Shown: in pieces, positions 11,440 to 22,845 of the stretch | How the letters are laid out: every line of letters starts with the position of its first letter | Position numbering within the stretch: position 1 is the first letter of the stretch | DNA from: Nageia nagi | Taxonomy: Eukaryota; Pinophyta | DNA length: 64,000 bases | Direction of reading: 5' to 3' | Assembly: GCA_050084985.1 (NCBI GenBank) | Contig: JBITNC010000001.1 | Span: 55,180,001 to 55,244,000, forward strand | Made by a program: the position numbers and the translations under genes | The notes under the pieces: generated by a model | Databases searched by the model: none | Seen by the model: only the letters and a program-made list of their open reading frames with translations | Told to the model about the DNA's origin: nothing

Positions 11440-13307
11440 ATGGACACCATGCTTGAAAACTTGGAGGTACCCAAGTTTGATGGACAAAAATATGCTTGGT
11501 GGAGCATAATAATGAAGAACTTGATGAAGGCAAAAGGATTTTGGGATATAGTCCAAGAAGGCTATGAAGAACCCCCAAATTGGAGCTCTCCTGAAGGAGA
11601 GGAGAAAAGAGAAAAGAAGGAAAAGCAATATCAAAATTGCTTATCTCTCATGGACTTGAGAAAAGCCATGAAAGAGAATGTTTTTCCCATCATTGCTAAT
11701 TTTAAATCAGCTACAATAGCTTGGAAAGCATTGTAAGATTCTTATGAGGACACTCATAGAGATTTTATGAGCAAGGAGGAACCTTGTTCTTTTGGTGAAG
11801 GCTCATGGGAAGAGCCATATATGCTTGAAGAGCCTGATGAAGACTCATGTGAAGAGCCTTGTTTTAAAGATCCTTTTGAAGGAATTTTTGAAGACATGTC
11901 TTATGAAGAAGGCATGCATGATGATGAGTTCTTTCTTGAAGAAGATGAAGAGGAACCTTATGAAGAAGGTTGTGAGACTCTAGAAGAGAGTAATGTTGAA
12001 CCTCTTATGGGAAAGGAATGTTGTAATAACATTCACATTGCTCATAAGTAGGATGATTGTTTTTACAAAGAAGCCTATGAAGAGTGTCCATTGAAGACAC
12101 CATCTCAGCCATATGATTATGAATGCTTCATGGAAGAGGCATATTGTGAACCCATTCTTATGATGGAGAATGAGGAAGAGCCAACCACACATTATTGGCA
12201 AGATTGCTTTTTTGACAAAGCACAAGATGATGACACACTCAAGGAGGAGTGTTCCATGGCTGAAAAATACTCACATGGAGTAGAGAATATTGATGAAAAG
12301 GCTAAAATTATATGGGATGTTGATCCATATGTCATTGATGATGAAGAAGAGATGAGAGCTATAAGCTCCATGGTCATAAAAGAAAAAGAGGAGAATGAAG
12401 ATGACTATCTCAAGGGGGAGATAGAAGATAATGAGATAGCCACTGATGGACTTCATGGTGAAATGGAGGCATCAAAAGATCTTGAGAGTTGTTTTATAAA
12501 GGCAACAATATGCAAAGAGGAACCATGGAATTCCTTATCATGAATGAAGAAATGATTGCTTTAAAAGCAACATCAAAGGAAAGATTAATGTGGATATATA
12601 CTCACCAAAACATCTTTAGAGGAAATGATTTCTTATTTTTTAGCTTATTTGCTAATGCTATTAATGAATGTTTGATAATCAAATGTGTGAAGGATAGGTT
12701 GAAGGCTATAGAGAATAGAGGAGAATGTCTTATCAAGGCATTGCTTGAGGATTGCATCATGGAGACAACATTGAAGAGTCTTCCTTGGGAGAAGACATTG
12801 ATGAAAAACTTGGGTCATGTGGATCCAAATGATGATTGTAAAATCTTAGTAAGGTGTGATTTTTTGAGTGAAACTTCGTGTGAGGAGCAACATTTGGTTG
12901 CATATGTAATAAGACAATGTGTGGCTTTCTATTGTTTGAAAGTGTGTGTAGAAGTTTGTGAGAGAGTACTATAGTACAATTATTATTGTGAGATGATGAA
13001 TACATACTCATGTGGAGTATGGATATGTAATTATGTAAAAGATGATGATGTAAAAGCATGGTTTGAAGACCATCCAAGATATGAAAGAGAGTGGTTGATT
13101 AAAATCACATATGGAGAGACTTTTGTTGAAGGGGGTGCTACTCAACAAAAGGAGGCACTCAATGAAGGAGCAACATCAACAACAATGAAGAAAAATCCAT
13201 ACAACAAGTGGAAGGAATTCCCACATCATATTTTTCAAAAATTTGATTTCCTATTGATTGATTGGAGGAAACACAAAATTGTTTTCTTCCAACTATTTGA
13301 TGTCTAA
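11440..13307 (+). pseudogene. Gag-like N-terminus fused to long acidic frame
   Basis: The start at 11440 gives MDTMLENLEVPKFDGQKYAW, the classic opening of copia gag (DUF4219/UBN2 type: P-x-F-d-G-x-x-Y-x-x-W), followed by MKNLMKAKGFWDIV. This frame runs to 12543 with two stops, TAA at 11734-11736 and TAG at 12049-12051. After residue ~105 the protein becomes very acidic, with recurring Glu-Glu-Pro and Cys (EEPC, EEPY, EEPT). A frameshift near 12520 moves to a second frame that continues to 13307 with one TAG at 12972-12974. The whole would be about 620 codons and ends only 36 bp before the 3' LTR. The usual gag core zinc knuckle and all pol domains are missing. The acidic part matches no family I know; it may be an element-specific protein or a captured host exon. 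With three stops and a frameshift this copy is inactive. Confidence 0.7.
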
Positions 13308-13332
13308 AGAACTCTTTGAGTTCCTTAGCATC

Positions 13333-13341
13333 AAGGGGAAG
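13333..13341 (+). promoter_or_regulatory. Polypurine tract
   Basis: AAGGGGAAG immediately before the LTR (tgttgg at 13344), the plus-strand primer site of the non-autonomous element. Confidence 0.85.
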
Positions 13342-13343
13342 TA

Positions 13344-13627
13344 TGTTGGAAGTATTTCTAACATGATTCCTAAGTCATAAGTTATTAGGATTAATTAATT
13401 AGGACTAAAGTATTTCCCTAAGTATCTATCTCTAAGTATTTATTTGTTTATTGTTATAACAAGTAATTTGTCATGTAGTGATCTAAGGGTGATACGTATA
13501 GTGTGAGTTTTTTATTTTGGTCATGAGAATATTATTCTTAACTTCTTATCTTGTCTTGTAATGGCTTTCTTAAGCCTATATATGTAACTCATTTTGATGA
13601 ACAATATAGAACATTTTGGTTCTCTCA
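13344..13627 (+). repeat. 3' LTR, 284 bp
   Basis: TGTTGGAAG to ctctCA, the same length as 9407-9690. A TATA box CTATATATG is at 13576-13584. Compared with the 5' LTR I count about 10 substitutions and no gaps. Confidence 0.92.
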
Positions 13628-13632
13628 ATCCA
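13628..13632 (+). repeat. Target site duplication ATCCA (right copy)
   Basis: Matches 9402-9406. Confidence 0.9.
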
Positions 13633-13890
13633 ACCATTAGAATAATTTGAAATTATGTTCAATAATATTATGAAAGAAAAATCAAGGCCTGAGTGGATCA
13701 AAATGATCTATCTTTACAAAAAATATGAACCAATATATTTTCCACCTAAGCCTCCATGGGTTCCTTAATGCTTATCTCCAACATTAGGCTTCAATGTTCA
13801 ATACTTAAAGATAATTGATTTCACATCCTATGAATCTTTGGTAAATCAAACCATCCATGCTTTAGAAAAGAAAAAAATAATGAGAACATA
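13633..13890 (+). pseudogene. Continuation of the interrupted gypsy frame
   Basis: After the right ATCCA a frame with protein-like composition resumes. It includes SRPEWIKMIYLYKKYEPIYF (near 13682) and ISFTSYE-like pieces near 13815, and ends in a Lys-rich tail near 13880. It fits the protease-RT spacer of the gypsy element whose gag and protease lie at 7490-9401. No RT follows here; AT-rich non-coding DNA begins near 13900. Confidence 0.4.
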
Positions 13891-13899
13891 AATTTTATG

Positions 13900-15540
13900 C
13901 CATTGTTAAAGCTTGAATCACAAATTATTCAACACTTATATTATAAATAAATGGGTTATATTAATTGAGATAAAGAAATTTCATGACAAATCAAGTAATT
14001 AAATTAAGCATGAATATTTTATTTTCCATCACCAATTGGTGCATGATACTGATCAATGTCACCAATTAAAGCATGTATTTTAGGATTTAATAGATGATGG
14101 ATGATTTAAGATGGATATACCTTTAATGATAGATCCTGATTTACTTCATCTATTATCAATGCATTAATTAAGCATATTAATATATTATATACAATCAAAT
14201 GATTAAAAACCATGTTGATCACATTAGGGCAATCATCTTTCATCATATTTTTGTCTTCCTTGTATTTCACATCCTTTACATTGGAGGATTCATCCTTCTC
14301 CTAGTTACCTATAATTGCTTATCATAAAAAATGGAAAACCTTAAAAATTATAAGATCTAAAATATAAAAAATTAAAAAATTCTATAAAAGAACAAAATTA
14401 TATGTATATATACATACTCAAAAATTATATTTTTGAAGCATCTTGGTTATTGATTGTATTCCCCTATGTATCCATACCATATCATTGCGTTCATTTTTTT
14501 TTGTTCATTACTTCTATGTCACAAAACTATTAAGTGTCAAACAAAATGATTCTAGTAACTTACAAAGTTGTGTGTACAAATCATACATCCATCCACATAT
14601 TATTCATATATATAACTATATTTATAAATAAAGTAGTTTATGAATACAATATTCATATTTGATTTTAACAAAATATCTTCTATAAAGTTTTTGAAACTTA
14701 GGATGATAAATAAATATAACTATGATACATCTTCAAGATATTAAGAACTAATACACATTTTCACATTTTAAAATCTCAAAATAATCAAAAGCTAGATGTT
14801 CCTTGATAATAATTTTAAGTGTTTATTCTCCTATTATTTGACTTCATCCTAAACCCAAGAGCTAGGATAGAGGAAAAGAGAATAGAAAAAAGTAAAAATA
14901 TGTATATAGATAGAAAAAAGATTCAAAAAAAAATTATTATTATTATTATAAATATAAATGTAGAATTCTTGGGTTATTTTAGTATCCTCTATCAGGGTTA
15001 TGGATGCTTGATAGAGCAAGGTTGTAATAAGATCTAGAGGTTATTCTTCACCAAGGCTATGGAAGCTTATCTAGCAGTGAGGTATACCTTACAAAGTGGT
15101 AACATGTCCAATCCCTATGATGGACCACTATATGCTCATATGGATGAATTAGCTTACATATTTTATGCTCTTGAAACATTAAGTTTATGAGCATAAATAG
15201 AAGGGAATAAATATCATTACACACACATGAGTTCATAGTAAACTTATGTGTATTATAACCTTGTCTTATATCATCTTAGTAGATAAAAAATATATATATA
15301 TTATTTGATGAAGTTAATATTGAATTTCTCATTTATTACACTTCTTTATTATATTATCCATTCATTCCACTAATAATATATACATTATTATTATAAGCTT
15401 GGTGAGTTACTAGCATGTTATGTTTGATATCTATATAGTTATGTAATTCATTCATTTATCCATTTTTCATGACTATAAATTCATAACTTCATACATTCAC
15501 AAATCCTCATATTCCCCACATCCACCTTTATGGGTTGTTA
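13900..15540. other. No gene seen
   Basis: Very AT-rich, with short poly-A/T and ATT runs (for example around 14935-14950). No frame with recognisable motifs on either strand. Confidence 0.45.
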
Positions 15541-15544
15541 AATT

Positions 15545-16030
15545 CGAGGTGCTTCTACATCCTTTAGGAAAAAGAGCAAGTGCTTGCTCTCCCCATCAAC
15601 ATGGAATTCAATATTACTATTGTTAAAACCTCTTTTTTCTACCCTTATATATAAGTTTAAGCAAGAAATTGCTCCTAGTAAACTGATAAAAGTCAACCCT
15701 AGAACATTATCAAATTTTATAGCTTCCATTATTCTTAGGATCAAGAATAAGAAATTATTCTTCCCATGGGATTGGAAGTGAGTGTTCTCTCCTTACCATA
15801 TTCCATTCACATCCTTAGAACATTGTTAAATTTCATAGCTTCCATTATTATAGGGATCAAGAATAAGAAATTATTCTTCCCATGGGATTGGAAGTCAGTG
15901 TTCTCTTTCTACTACATTCCATTCACATCCTTAGAACATTGTTAAATTTTATAGCTTCCACTATTCTTTGATATTGAGAGCAAGCAATTGCTCTTGCCTT
16001 TGAATTGGAATTCAATGATCTTTTTTCCAT
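15545..16030 (+). repeat. Hairpin-bearing tandem repeat, four diverged units
   Basis: Related units, the better ones about 118 bp apart (shared word agaacatt near 15703, 15820 and 15938). Each has a hairpin with a 7-bp perfect stem and 4-base loop. Stem AGAGCAA/TTGCTCT occurs at 15573-15590 (loop GTGC) and 15977-15994 (loop GCAA). Stem AGAATAA/TTATTCT occurs at 15744-15761 and 15860-15877 (loop GAAA). After each stem comes a similar tail (tggaattcaat or tggaagt). Function unknown. Confidence 0.75.
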
Positions 16031-19000
16031 TACAATCATTACCATCAACCTACAAACTAATGTGTTATACCATATCCCATATCCCTTATATATAGAATAC
16101 TTTAAATAGCCAAGTTTGGTAAGTAATGCAATCTAATAATGTAATTTTATTTTTATTTTTATCATAAGAATTAAAAAATATGCAATAAATATAAAACTTA
16201 ATATTCTTATCCAATAAAAAATAAATAACAATCCCATCACGAATTCTTGATGTGGGAAATCAACATCCTTTCCTTGATCACGACTCCTTGATGAGGCATC
16301 ATTAATATTAAATACTCAAAATCTATAATCCATAAAATACATTTGATAATGTTAAAATTTGTATTATAACCATCATGTTGTGTTTCAAAAAAAAATTAAT
16401 CAAATTACTTGTTCAATTTTGAGATACGCCATAACATTGTTATGTCACATGTCAAAGTAAGCCCACTAACTAGCAAAAATATTTTTAAGTGTCTTAAAGA
16501 TATACAATCATAAATATTACTCCTATTTATTAATTAACTTATAAATTTCATTACATATAATTATTATATTTTCCCAATATCCTCATTATTATGTTTTAAA
16601 TATTATTTTTTGTTGCCTCCACCATCTAGAGAGATGTCACACCATCGCTATACGGCATATTGATGTAAGCCCATAATCAACTAGCAATCATGGTTTTAAT
16701 TCTCTTAAGAATGAGTAACAAAGAAAATAATATGCATTTTTATCATCTATCATTGTGTTAACCTTTTTAATCACCTTTGTAATAAACTAAATTTTTTCTC
16801 ATCATATCAATGATTGAGGAGGAATATTGTTACTTAGGCTTTATGAAACTTAATAATTTTTTTATCTTGAATAGACATTTTTCCAACAATATTTGCAAAA
16901 TACTAATCAAAAATCAAAAATTGGATCCTTGTTCATCTTAAGGGGAGCCATAATTCTAATAATGACATCATGCTTGAAGTAAGACCACAATCACACAACA
17001 CAAACATGATTGTAATGCTTTTAATATGTACCTCAACTGAGTGCAAAACATTATTAATTGTAAAATCAAAAGTTATATATATATATTCATGAACTGGGGC
17101 AATTATGGTTGTCTATAACATAAAAAAATTAAATAATTTTCAATTTCAATAATACTATGAGAATTAGATACTTGTATAAACTTAATATTCATCAAAAATA
17201 CACATGATTGTTAATCATTTGGACATCCAACTTGGGTTATCTCTTTTTTGTCTCAATACTTGAAGGAGAATATATTCAAATTTCTTAATATAAAAAGCCT
17301 AATCATGGAAATGCATGATTCTAATGACTTTTGCAAAATATTATCATGAAACCCATTTTTATGGGATAGAGAGCAAAATAATCAAAATCAATTGTATACA
17401 TAAAACAAGCTTCTTATCATATACTAGCTTCAAAATGGTATATGGAGATGAACTAGAGTATTGTCACATACCTACCTCATAATAGCACATAGTATGGAGA
17501 TAAAAACAACTTTCATTTTGATGTACAATCTTATTATTTTCAAAATGCATAGAATGCAAATGCCTAAAGTCCATATTCGATCATGATTGGGGCAACTACA
17601 ATTTTCCATTACTTCAAAAGCAAATTGCTTGTATTCACATTTTAGTATTGATGTCGCAAGGTAAATTCATCTAAAAGATTAGCCAAATTAAATTGATCAT
17701 ATCTTAAGTAATGTGATTTACTTATTTTATTGTAAAATATCATCTTGAGACCTTATTTTTTGGGATTATAGAAAATATTTAAACTTGAACATATATACCT
17801 AAAAACACTTCCTATCACCTACTTGCCTCAATATAATGACATATGTAGAAATACACAAGAACAACTTTAGGATTTATCCTACATGATTACTACAAGAAAA
17901 TATGAATTATACTTAGTTATGGTTATGATAATTAAGTTTGATATTATCCTTTAATGAATTTATATAATAGCCTCATTATAAAATCAAAATGATTGCTCAA
18001 ATCTTGTAAAATGCCATAAGATCGCTAAGACCATGATCAACCTAGCAAAGATAGGTTCCAAGTCTCTCAAGATGTACAATCACCAAAATAAAATTGTAAA
18101 CCCCCTTTCTAACTAATGTGTTCCTATAACATATCATAAATACCAATATATATATATATATAATCTAAAAAATTCAAAGCCCTACCTCTAGTGCTTTTAT
18201 ATGCTTTCCATGAGTTCAAAAAAAAATCATAAAAATCATAAAATCATCAAAAAAAACAAAAATAAAAAATATATATATTTGAGCTCTACATTTTAGCGCC
18301 CTCATACATATATTCTTTATTATTTTTTCCAAAATTATAAACAACTTAAAAATAATAATAATAATAATAATAATAAAATGACAAAATGAGTTCCTAAAGC
18401 TCTTCCTTTCATAAACTCAACTTAAGACCATGATAAAAATGTAAAAGACTTAAAATAATCATACTCAAAAATCTGAATGAAATACCTATTCTTAGGATCC
18501 CTTATGAGATAACATTAACAAAATTATCTTTTGTACCTCATGCAAAAAAAAACACATATCTATAAAACTCTAAAAACTATAAAAATGTGTCGAAGAAAAA
18601 ATAGAAACAAGTGTTTCACTTATTGACTTGGTCTAAGCCAAAGGATTTGAAAAGATTCAAAACTCTTGAGTAACTCTATATTCAAAAAATGACCTTTCTT
18701 TTAATAGAAAACAAAAGATAGGTTTGGATATAATTAAAACTGTTGGATGAACTTTTGTGCAAGATCATCAAGTAACCTACCTATTGGAACAAAAAGTAGA
18801 ATGATCAAAGCTTTGTATTCACAAGGGAGCTTCTTTATCACACGCTAGCTATGGCATACTACTGATGGCTAAGACTCCATCCATATCCAGCCAACACAGC
18901 ATAATAGTACATGGATAACTACCTAAGTTATGCCTTGAACTACAACCCTTATTGCTTTCAAAATGTGTCAAATGTAAAAGAATAAAAAATGTATTTAGTC

Positions 19001-19170
19001 ATAATCTAATTACTCAAATTTAGCTTATTCATAGAGAATAAGTTAATTCAAAATCTTGACCCAAGGTCAAGAACACAATTCTAGAACTTGATTGCACCCC
19101 CTCTCAAATAGGAAAAGTTTTTGAGTTATCTCTTGCTTCTAACAATAGATAATTCAAAAAAGGGCAAAAT
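16031..19170. other. No gene seen; AT-rich with microsatellites
   Basis: Three kilobases without a believable frame. Contains an (AAT)n microsatellite at about 18350-18376 and short (TA)n runs near 17068 and 18149. A tactacaagaaaa at 17890 resembles a CACTA end but has no partner. Confidence 0.45.
18350..18376 (+). repeat. (AAT)n microsatellite
   Basis: About nine AAT units in a row. Confidence 0.9.
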
Positions 19171-19400
19171 GTAGACACCCAAAAATGTACCTTTCACTTA
19201 TGACACATCAAATCAATTATGATTCTTATCATAAGGGTCAACTATCAAATGCAAAATCATGGAATAATCATTAATTAGCTCAAAATTGATATCTAATACT
19301 ATTGAAAAGAGATTTTAGAAATCATTAAAAGGATATACTTCACTATTATTTTTTTATTTATTTTATTACATTATATTATTTTACTCCTCATCTTCTTTTC
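19171..19400 (+). mobile_element. Gypsy LTR fragment (family A)
   Basis: Begins TGTAGACACCC and is similar to 1900-2090 for about 200 bp, then passes directly into coding remnants of a gypsy pol. Only the U3 start is present, so it is a truncated LTR or the edge of another insertion. Confidence 0.55.
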
Positions 19401-19465
19401 AAAGATTCAAACAGTAAATGAAATGTGTAGCCAATCTTAGTCATAGATAAAAGAGAGCATGAGAT

Positions 19466-19930
19466 ATGATAATGTACTTTGATAGATCTAAATGTAAATA
19501 TGGCTATGGGGTTGGTGTTGTCTTCAAGTCACTAGAAGGACATATGAGAAGATTCTCATTCAAATTCACATGGTTTTGCATAAATAATGTTGCTAAATAT
19601 GAAGCCCTTAGTTTAGGGTTATCCAAAGCTATTAGCATGGGAATTAGATATCTATTAGTGCATGGTGATTCTAAAATAGTCATAAAGCAAGTTAGAAACT
19701 AGATCAGTATAAAACATCATTATTTGAAGACATACAGGAATAAGGTATGGGAGTTACTAGAGTCTTTCCTAATAATTAATTTTATCTCTATTCCTATAAG
19801 GTACAATCAAGTTTCTAATGCGCTTACTAGTAGAGGGGTACATTATAACCCTTCTTATTATAGAAGAGGAAGATTTGGAATAAAACTACAATGTAGGCCA
19901 TTAGTATCTGATACTATAAACTTTTGGTAG
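19466..19930 (+). pseudogene. Decayed archaeal-type RNase H domain of a gypsy element
   Basis: Second (aRNH-type) ribonuclease H found in Tat-lineage gypsy elements; it would cut RNA in RNA-DNA hybrids. Visible motifs in order: IMYFDRSKCKYGYGVGVVFK (first catalytic Asp), INNVAKYEALSLGLSKA (Asn-Asn-x-Ala-x-Tyr-Glu, catalytic Glu kept), LLVHGDSKIVIKQV (third Asp), then after one stop at about 19700 IPIRYNQVSNALTS. There the last catalytic Asp of the usual Asp-Ala-Leu is Asn, a G-to-A type change. It lies before the RT region of the same strand, whereas in most Tat elements I know this domain lies between RNase H and integrase. Homology call is good. Confidence 0.75.
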
Positions 19931-19959
19931 GCATTTGACTTTAATGAGCATATCATGAA

Positions 19960-20290
19960 TTTCTTGTTAGATGAAGTAGTTGCTCATGCCTTTGGTATTG
20001 AAGAACTACCTAGTTAATTCCAAAATTCAAATGTGATGCAACTCAAGAACAATGTTATACCAAAATGTTTACTCTCTTTTGAAAGGTTATTCAACTTTGA
20101 ATATGTTCAAAAGGTCAAAATTTTGGCTATTCAAAAAGAGGGTAATATTGAGATAGAAGTAGAACCTAGGAAATATATAAAGGTTGGATCAGAGTATTCT
20201 AAAGAAGAGAAAATGATCATTTTTCAAATTTATCATCAGTTCTCAAAGGTAATTGTATATTCATACATAATAAATTCTTTATTAAAGCCC
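19960..20290 (+). pseudogene. Decayed gypsy pol linker before RT
   Basis: The frame after the RNase H has a spacer (ending FGIEELPS) and then IEIEVEPRKYIKVGSEYSKE with IYHQFSKVIVYSY. These match the stretch just before RT in Tat-type pol, where a glycine-containing strand precedes the Asp-Val-Phe-Ala-Trp-Ser-Tyr motif. The motif is interrupted at about 20270 by the LTR-like insertion; reading resumes near 21951. Confidence 0.6.
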
Positions 20291-21940
20291 CAGTGTACTT
20301 TACTTGCAATCATGGGTTCATTTTAAGATCCCCGGGAGTTTTTTTGGAGCAAACAAAACAGGCTGGAGTCCGAAAGTAAAGCGTTCTGGAATGAGATGAT
20401 GATGTCACAGAAGAAAGGATAAAACTCAGTTGTGGAAAAGCTTGGGTTTCCAGAGGAGGTGAGGTTAGCAAGAGATAATCGAAGAAGCCGGAGCCCGTAA
20501 ATTAAGTGTTCCGAAAGTAAAAGCGTTCCGGAATGGGATGATGATGTCGCGGAGGATAAGACGGTCATGTTTTGGTCAAAGCCAGAGCCTGAAAGTGATG
20601 AGGTTAGTAAGGAGTGACCCAAAGCTAGAGCCAGTGAGCAAAACTTTCCAGAGGTAAGAGATGACATCAGCGATTTCGGGCCTTAACCCAAAGCTAGAGC
20701 CCCGTAAAATAAGCATTCCAGAATGAAATGATGATGTCACGGAGTATGAGACAGTCACGTTTTGGTAAAGACCGGGTTCCAAAGAGGATGAGGTCAGCAA
20801 GATGTGATTAAAAAAACCTAGAGTCAGTAGATTAAATGTTCCAGAATGAAATGATAAAAGCTCAGTTGTTGAAAAAACTAGGTTCCAGAGAAAGTGAGTA
20901 GAGCATTCTAGAAGCATAGAGATGACGTCACGGGGAGAATAACGTTCACATTTTTGAATGAAACTGGGTTTCAGAGATGATGAGGTCAGTAAGGGAAATT
21001 AAAAGGCCTGAAGTTAGTGAGTAAAGCATTCTGGAAATGAAATGATGATGTCACAGAAGAAATGATAAAGCCTGGGTCCTGGAAGTGATGAGGTCAACAA
21101 AGAGTGATCAAATAGCCAGAATGAGATGAACAAAGCATTCTAGAATGTAGATACGAGGCCAGCAAAAGTCAGATCATAGTTATCAAGAAACCGTATCATC
21201 TACATCTACCCAATTTTGTAATATTCTACCAAGTGGCGTATGTAGGTAGTATCAGTTAAAAGAAGGCTAGAATCTTGAAGCCATTTTTGTAAATGTTTCT
21301 ATTCTGCAAATCTTGTAACTGTTATTACTGTAGTATAAGTATATGAAAATAAAGTGAAAAAGGGGTCAGAAGCCTAGTATTGCTCTTTACATTTGTTCTT
21401 GAATACCTATAGTTTTTATCAGTAATATGATACCATCTTAACCTCTCTTGTCTAGCACTCGTAGTTATCATTCTTAATTTGGTTACATCGTGGCAGCTTA
21501 GCTTGTTTCCTGAATGATAATTGCAGGTTGCTAGTATAACTGTGTCTGCTACATGGTAGAGTAAAGCTGGGAAACTATTAGAGAGTGAGAGCTTGTACCG
21601 TAGCTACTACACTAGATTCAGGCCAAGGTTTCACGCACTGTGAAAGCCCGTGCTGAACTAGTGATCCACCTTTGCTTTCTCTCTTGTTACCCTAAGCCTT
21701 TTTGCTTAAATTCCTCGCACTCTACTCCTTTTATTTCTTTCCTATTACCTTTACCCTTTTGCTTGAATTCCTCACACTCTACTCTTTTATTTCCTTTCCT
21801 GTTACTTTTTCTATGTCTAATAGATAAGGAACCGGCCTTCTCCGGAGATCAGACTATCACTATAGTCTGTTCTTGATTTACTTTGGTTAAGATTGTTCAC
21901 GGTGCATATATTACACAATCCTAATCAACAGTAATTCTTA
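20290..21940 (+). mobile_element. LTR-like insertion (about 1.65 kb) in gypsy pol
   Basis: Interrupts the RT-proximal reading frame. The left half (20330-21170) is a patchwork of GC-rich modules with recurring gatgatgtcac, gatgacgtcacgg, cattcyrgaatg and gatgaggtcagyaa words. Their antisense versions occur in the LTR at 61612-63623. The right half has a TATA-like gtatatgaaaataaag near 21340 and an R-U5-like T-rich tail, including a 57-bp duplication at 21704-21806. No coding capacity. It is therefore probably a solo or partial LTR. I could not find a matching target duplication, so both edges are approximate. Confidence 0.55.
21704..21806 (+). repeat. Tandem duplication, 2 units of 57 bp
   Basis: gcttaaattcctcgcactct at 21704 and gcttgaattcctcacactct at 21761, with matching T-rich tails. 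Confidence 0.75.
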
Positions 21941-21950
21941 GACTTATTAT

Positions 21951-22845
21951 GGTCTAAAAACATATGATAAAAATATGATTCAACACACCATTGAGATTGA
22001 GCCAAAGGCAAAACCATATAGATAAAAGCAGAGGCCAATCAACCCCAAAATAGAAGAATCCATGAAGTAGGAGTTAATTAAATTGCTAGATTCTAAAATT
22101 ATCTAGCCTATCAAGCATTCTTCTTGGGTTGCTAATCTTATCTTGATAAGGAAAAAGAGTGAAGAAATCAGGTTGTGTGTAGACTTTAGAAATATGAACC
22201 AAGTATCTCTCAAGGACATCTATCCTCTTCCATCAAAGGAAAAATCCTCCACATAGTAGCTAGAGCATGTTGTTTTTCTATGATTGTTGGCTATTCAAGA
22301 TTCAACCAAATTTAGGTAAAGAATGAGGACCAGTTCAATACTACATTCACAACCAAATGGGGGATATTTGCATTTCAAAGAATGCCTTTCAGTCTCTCAA
22401 ATGTTGGGGCTACCTTTCAAAGATCTATGAACCATGCCTTTAGTGATATAATAAATAAAATTATTCTTATCTACTTAGATAAAATTACATTTTTTTCCAA
22501 AAGTAGAGAATATTATTTGCATCATCTTAGATAATTTTTTAAAAAAATGTATAGAATTTGGGATATCAATTAATCCCAAAAAGTCTACTTTTATGATTAA
22601 CTATGAAAAATTGTTCAATCATATTATCTTACAAAAGGATTGGCAATAGATCTAGAAAGAGTGAAACCTATTGAAGCATTACCTTTACCTTCAAACAAGA
22701 AGGTCCTGCAATGCTTCCTTGGTCAAATCAATTTTGTAAGAAAATTTATTAATGATTTTTCAAAAATAGTTTCTCCAATTTCAACAATAGTAAAGAAATA
22801 TGTATTTTTTTGGTTAGAGGAAGCAAAGAAAGCTTTTTAGGACAT
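21951..22845 (+). pseudogene. Decayed gypsy reverse transcriptase
   Basis: RNA-dependent DNA polymerase of a Tat/Athila-like gypsy element, readable with stops and frameshifts. Motifs in order: HTIEIEPKAKPYR (21990), KHSSWVANLILIRKKSEEIR (about 22110), LCVDFRNMNQVSLKDIYPLP (about 22170), a shifted stretch ending in the gypsy WG-x-F-A-F-x-x-MPF type motif (22350-22400), then IIKIIL-type residues and the active-site box. The box reads Tyr-Leu-Asp-Lys at 22472-22483 instead of Tyr-Leu-Asp-Asp, so catalysis is lost. The connection region follows (22640-22840), with KKVLQCFLGQINFVRKFIND and WLEEAKKAF. Ser-Leu-Lys-Asp-x-Tyr-Pro-Leu-Pro and the neighbouring RNase H types point to the Tat group. Confidence 0.8.

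Larger units (their letters stand above)
9407..13627 (+). mobile_element. Non-autonomous LTR retrotransposon (gag-only, TR-GAG-like)
   Basis: A structurally complete 4221-bp element: LTR (9407-9690), tRNA-Met primer site (9693-9704), internal region, polypurine tract (13333-13341), LTR (13344-13627), flanked by ATCCA on both sides. It inserted into an older gypsy element whose frame resumes on the other side. There is no protease, integrase, RT or RNase H, so it would need enzymes in trans. The only coding part is a gag-like N-terminus joined to an acidic frame (11440-13307). By eye the LTRs differ at 10 of 284 positions (about 3.5%) without indels, so it is younger than most of its surroundings. 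PBS and gag resemble copia elements, hence a copia-derived non-autonomous family is likely. Confidence 0.9.

Noticed and set aside
17890-17905. CACTA-like word tactacaagaaaa
   Set aside because: First base differs from CACTA and no partner terminus lies nearby.
20323-20917. Two minus-strand open frames of 113-114 codons
   Set aside because: They fall inside GC-rich repeated LTR modules; the repeated Ser/Leu-rich pattern mirrors the DNA repeats.
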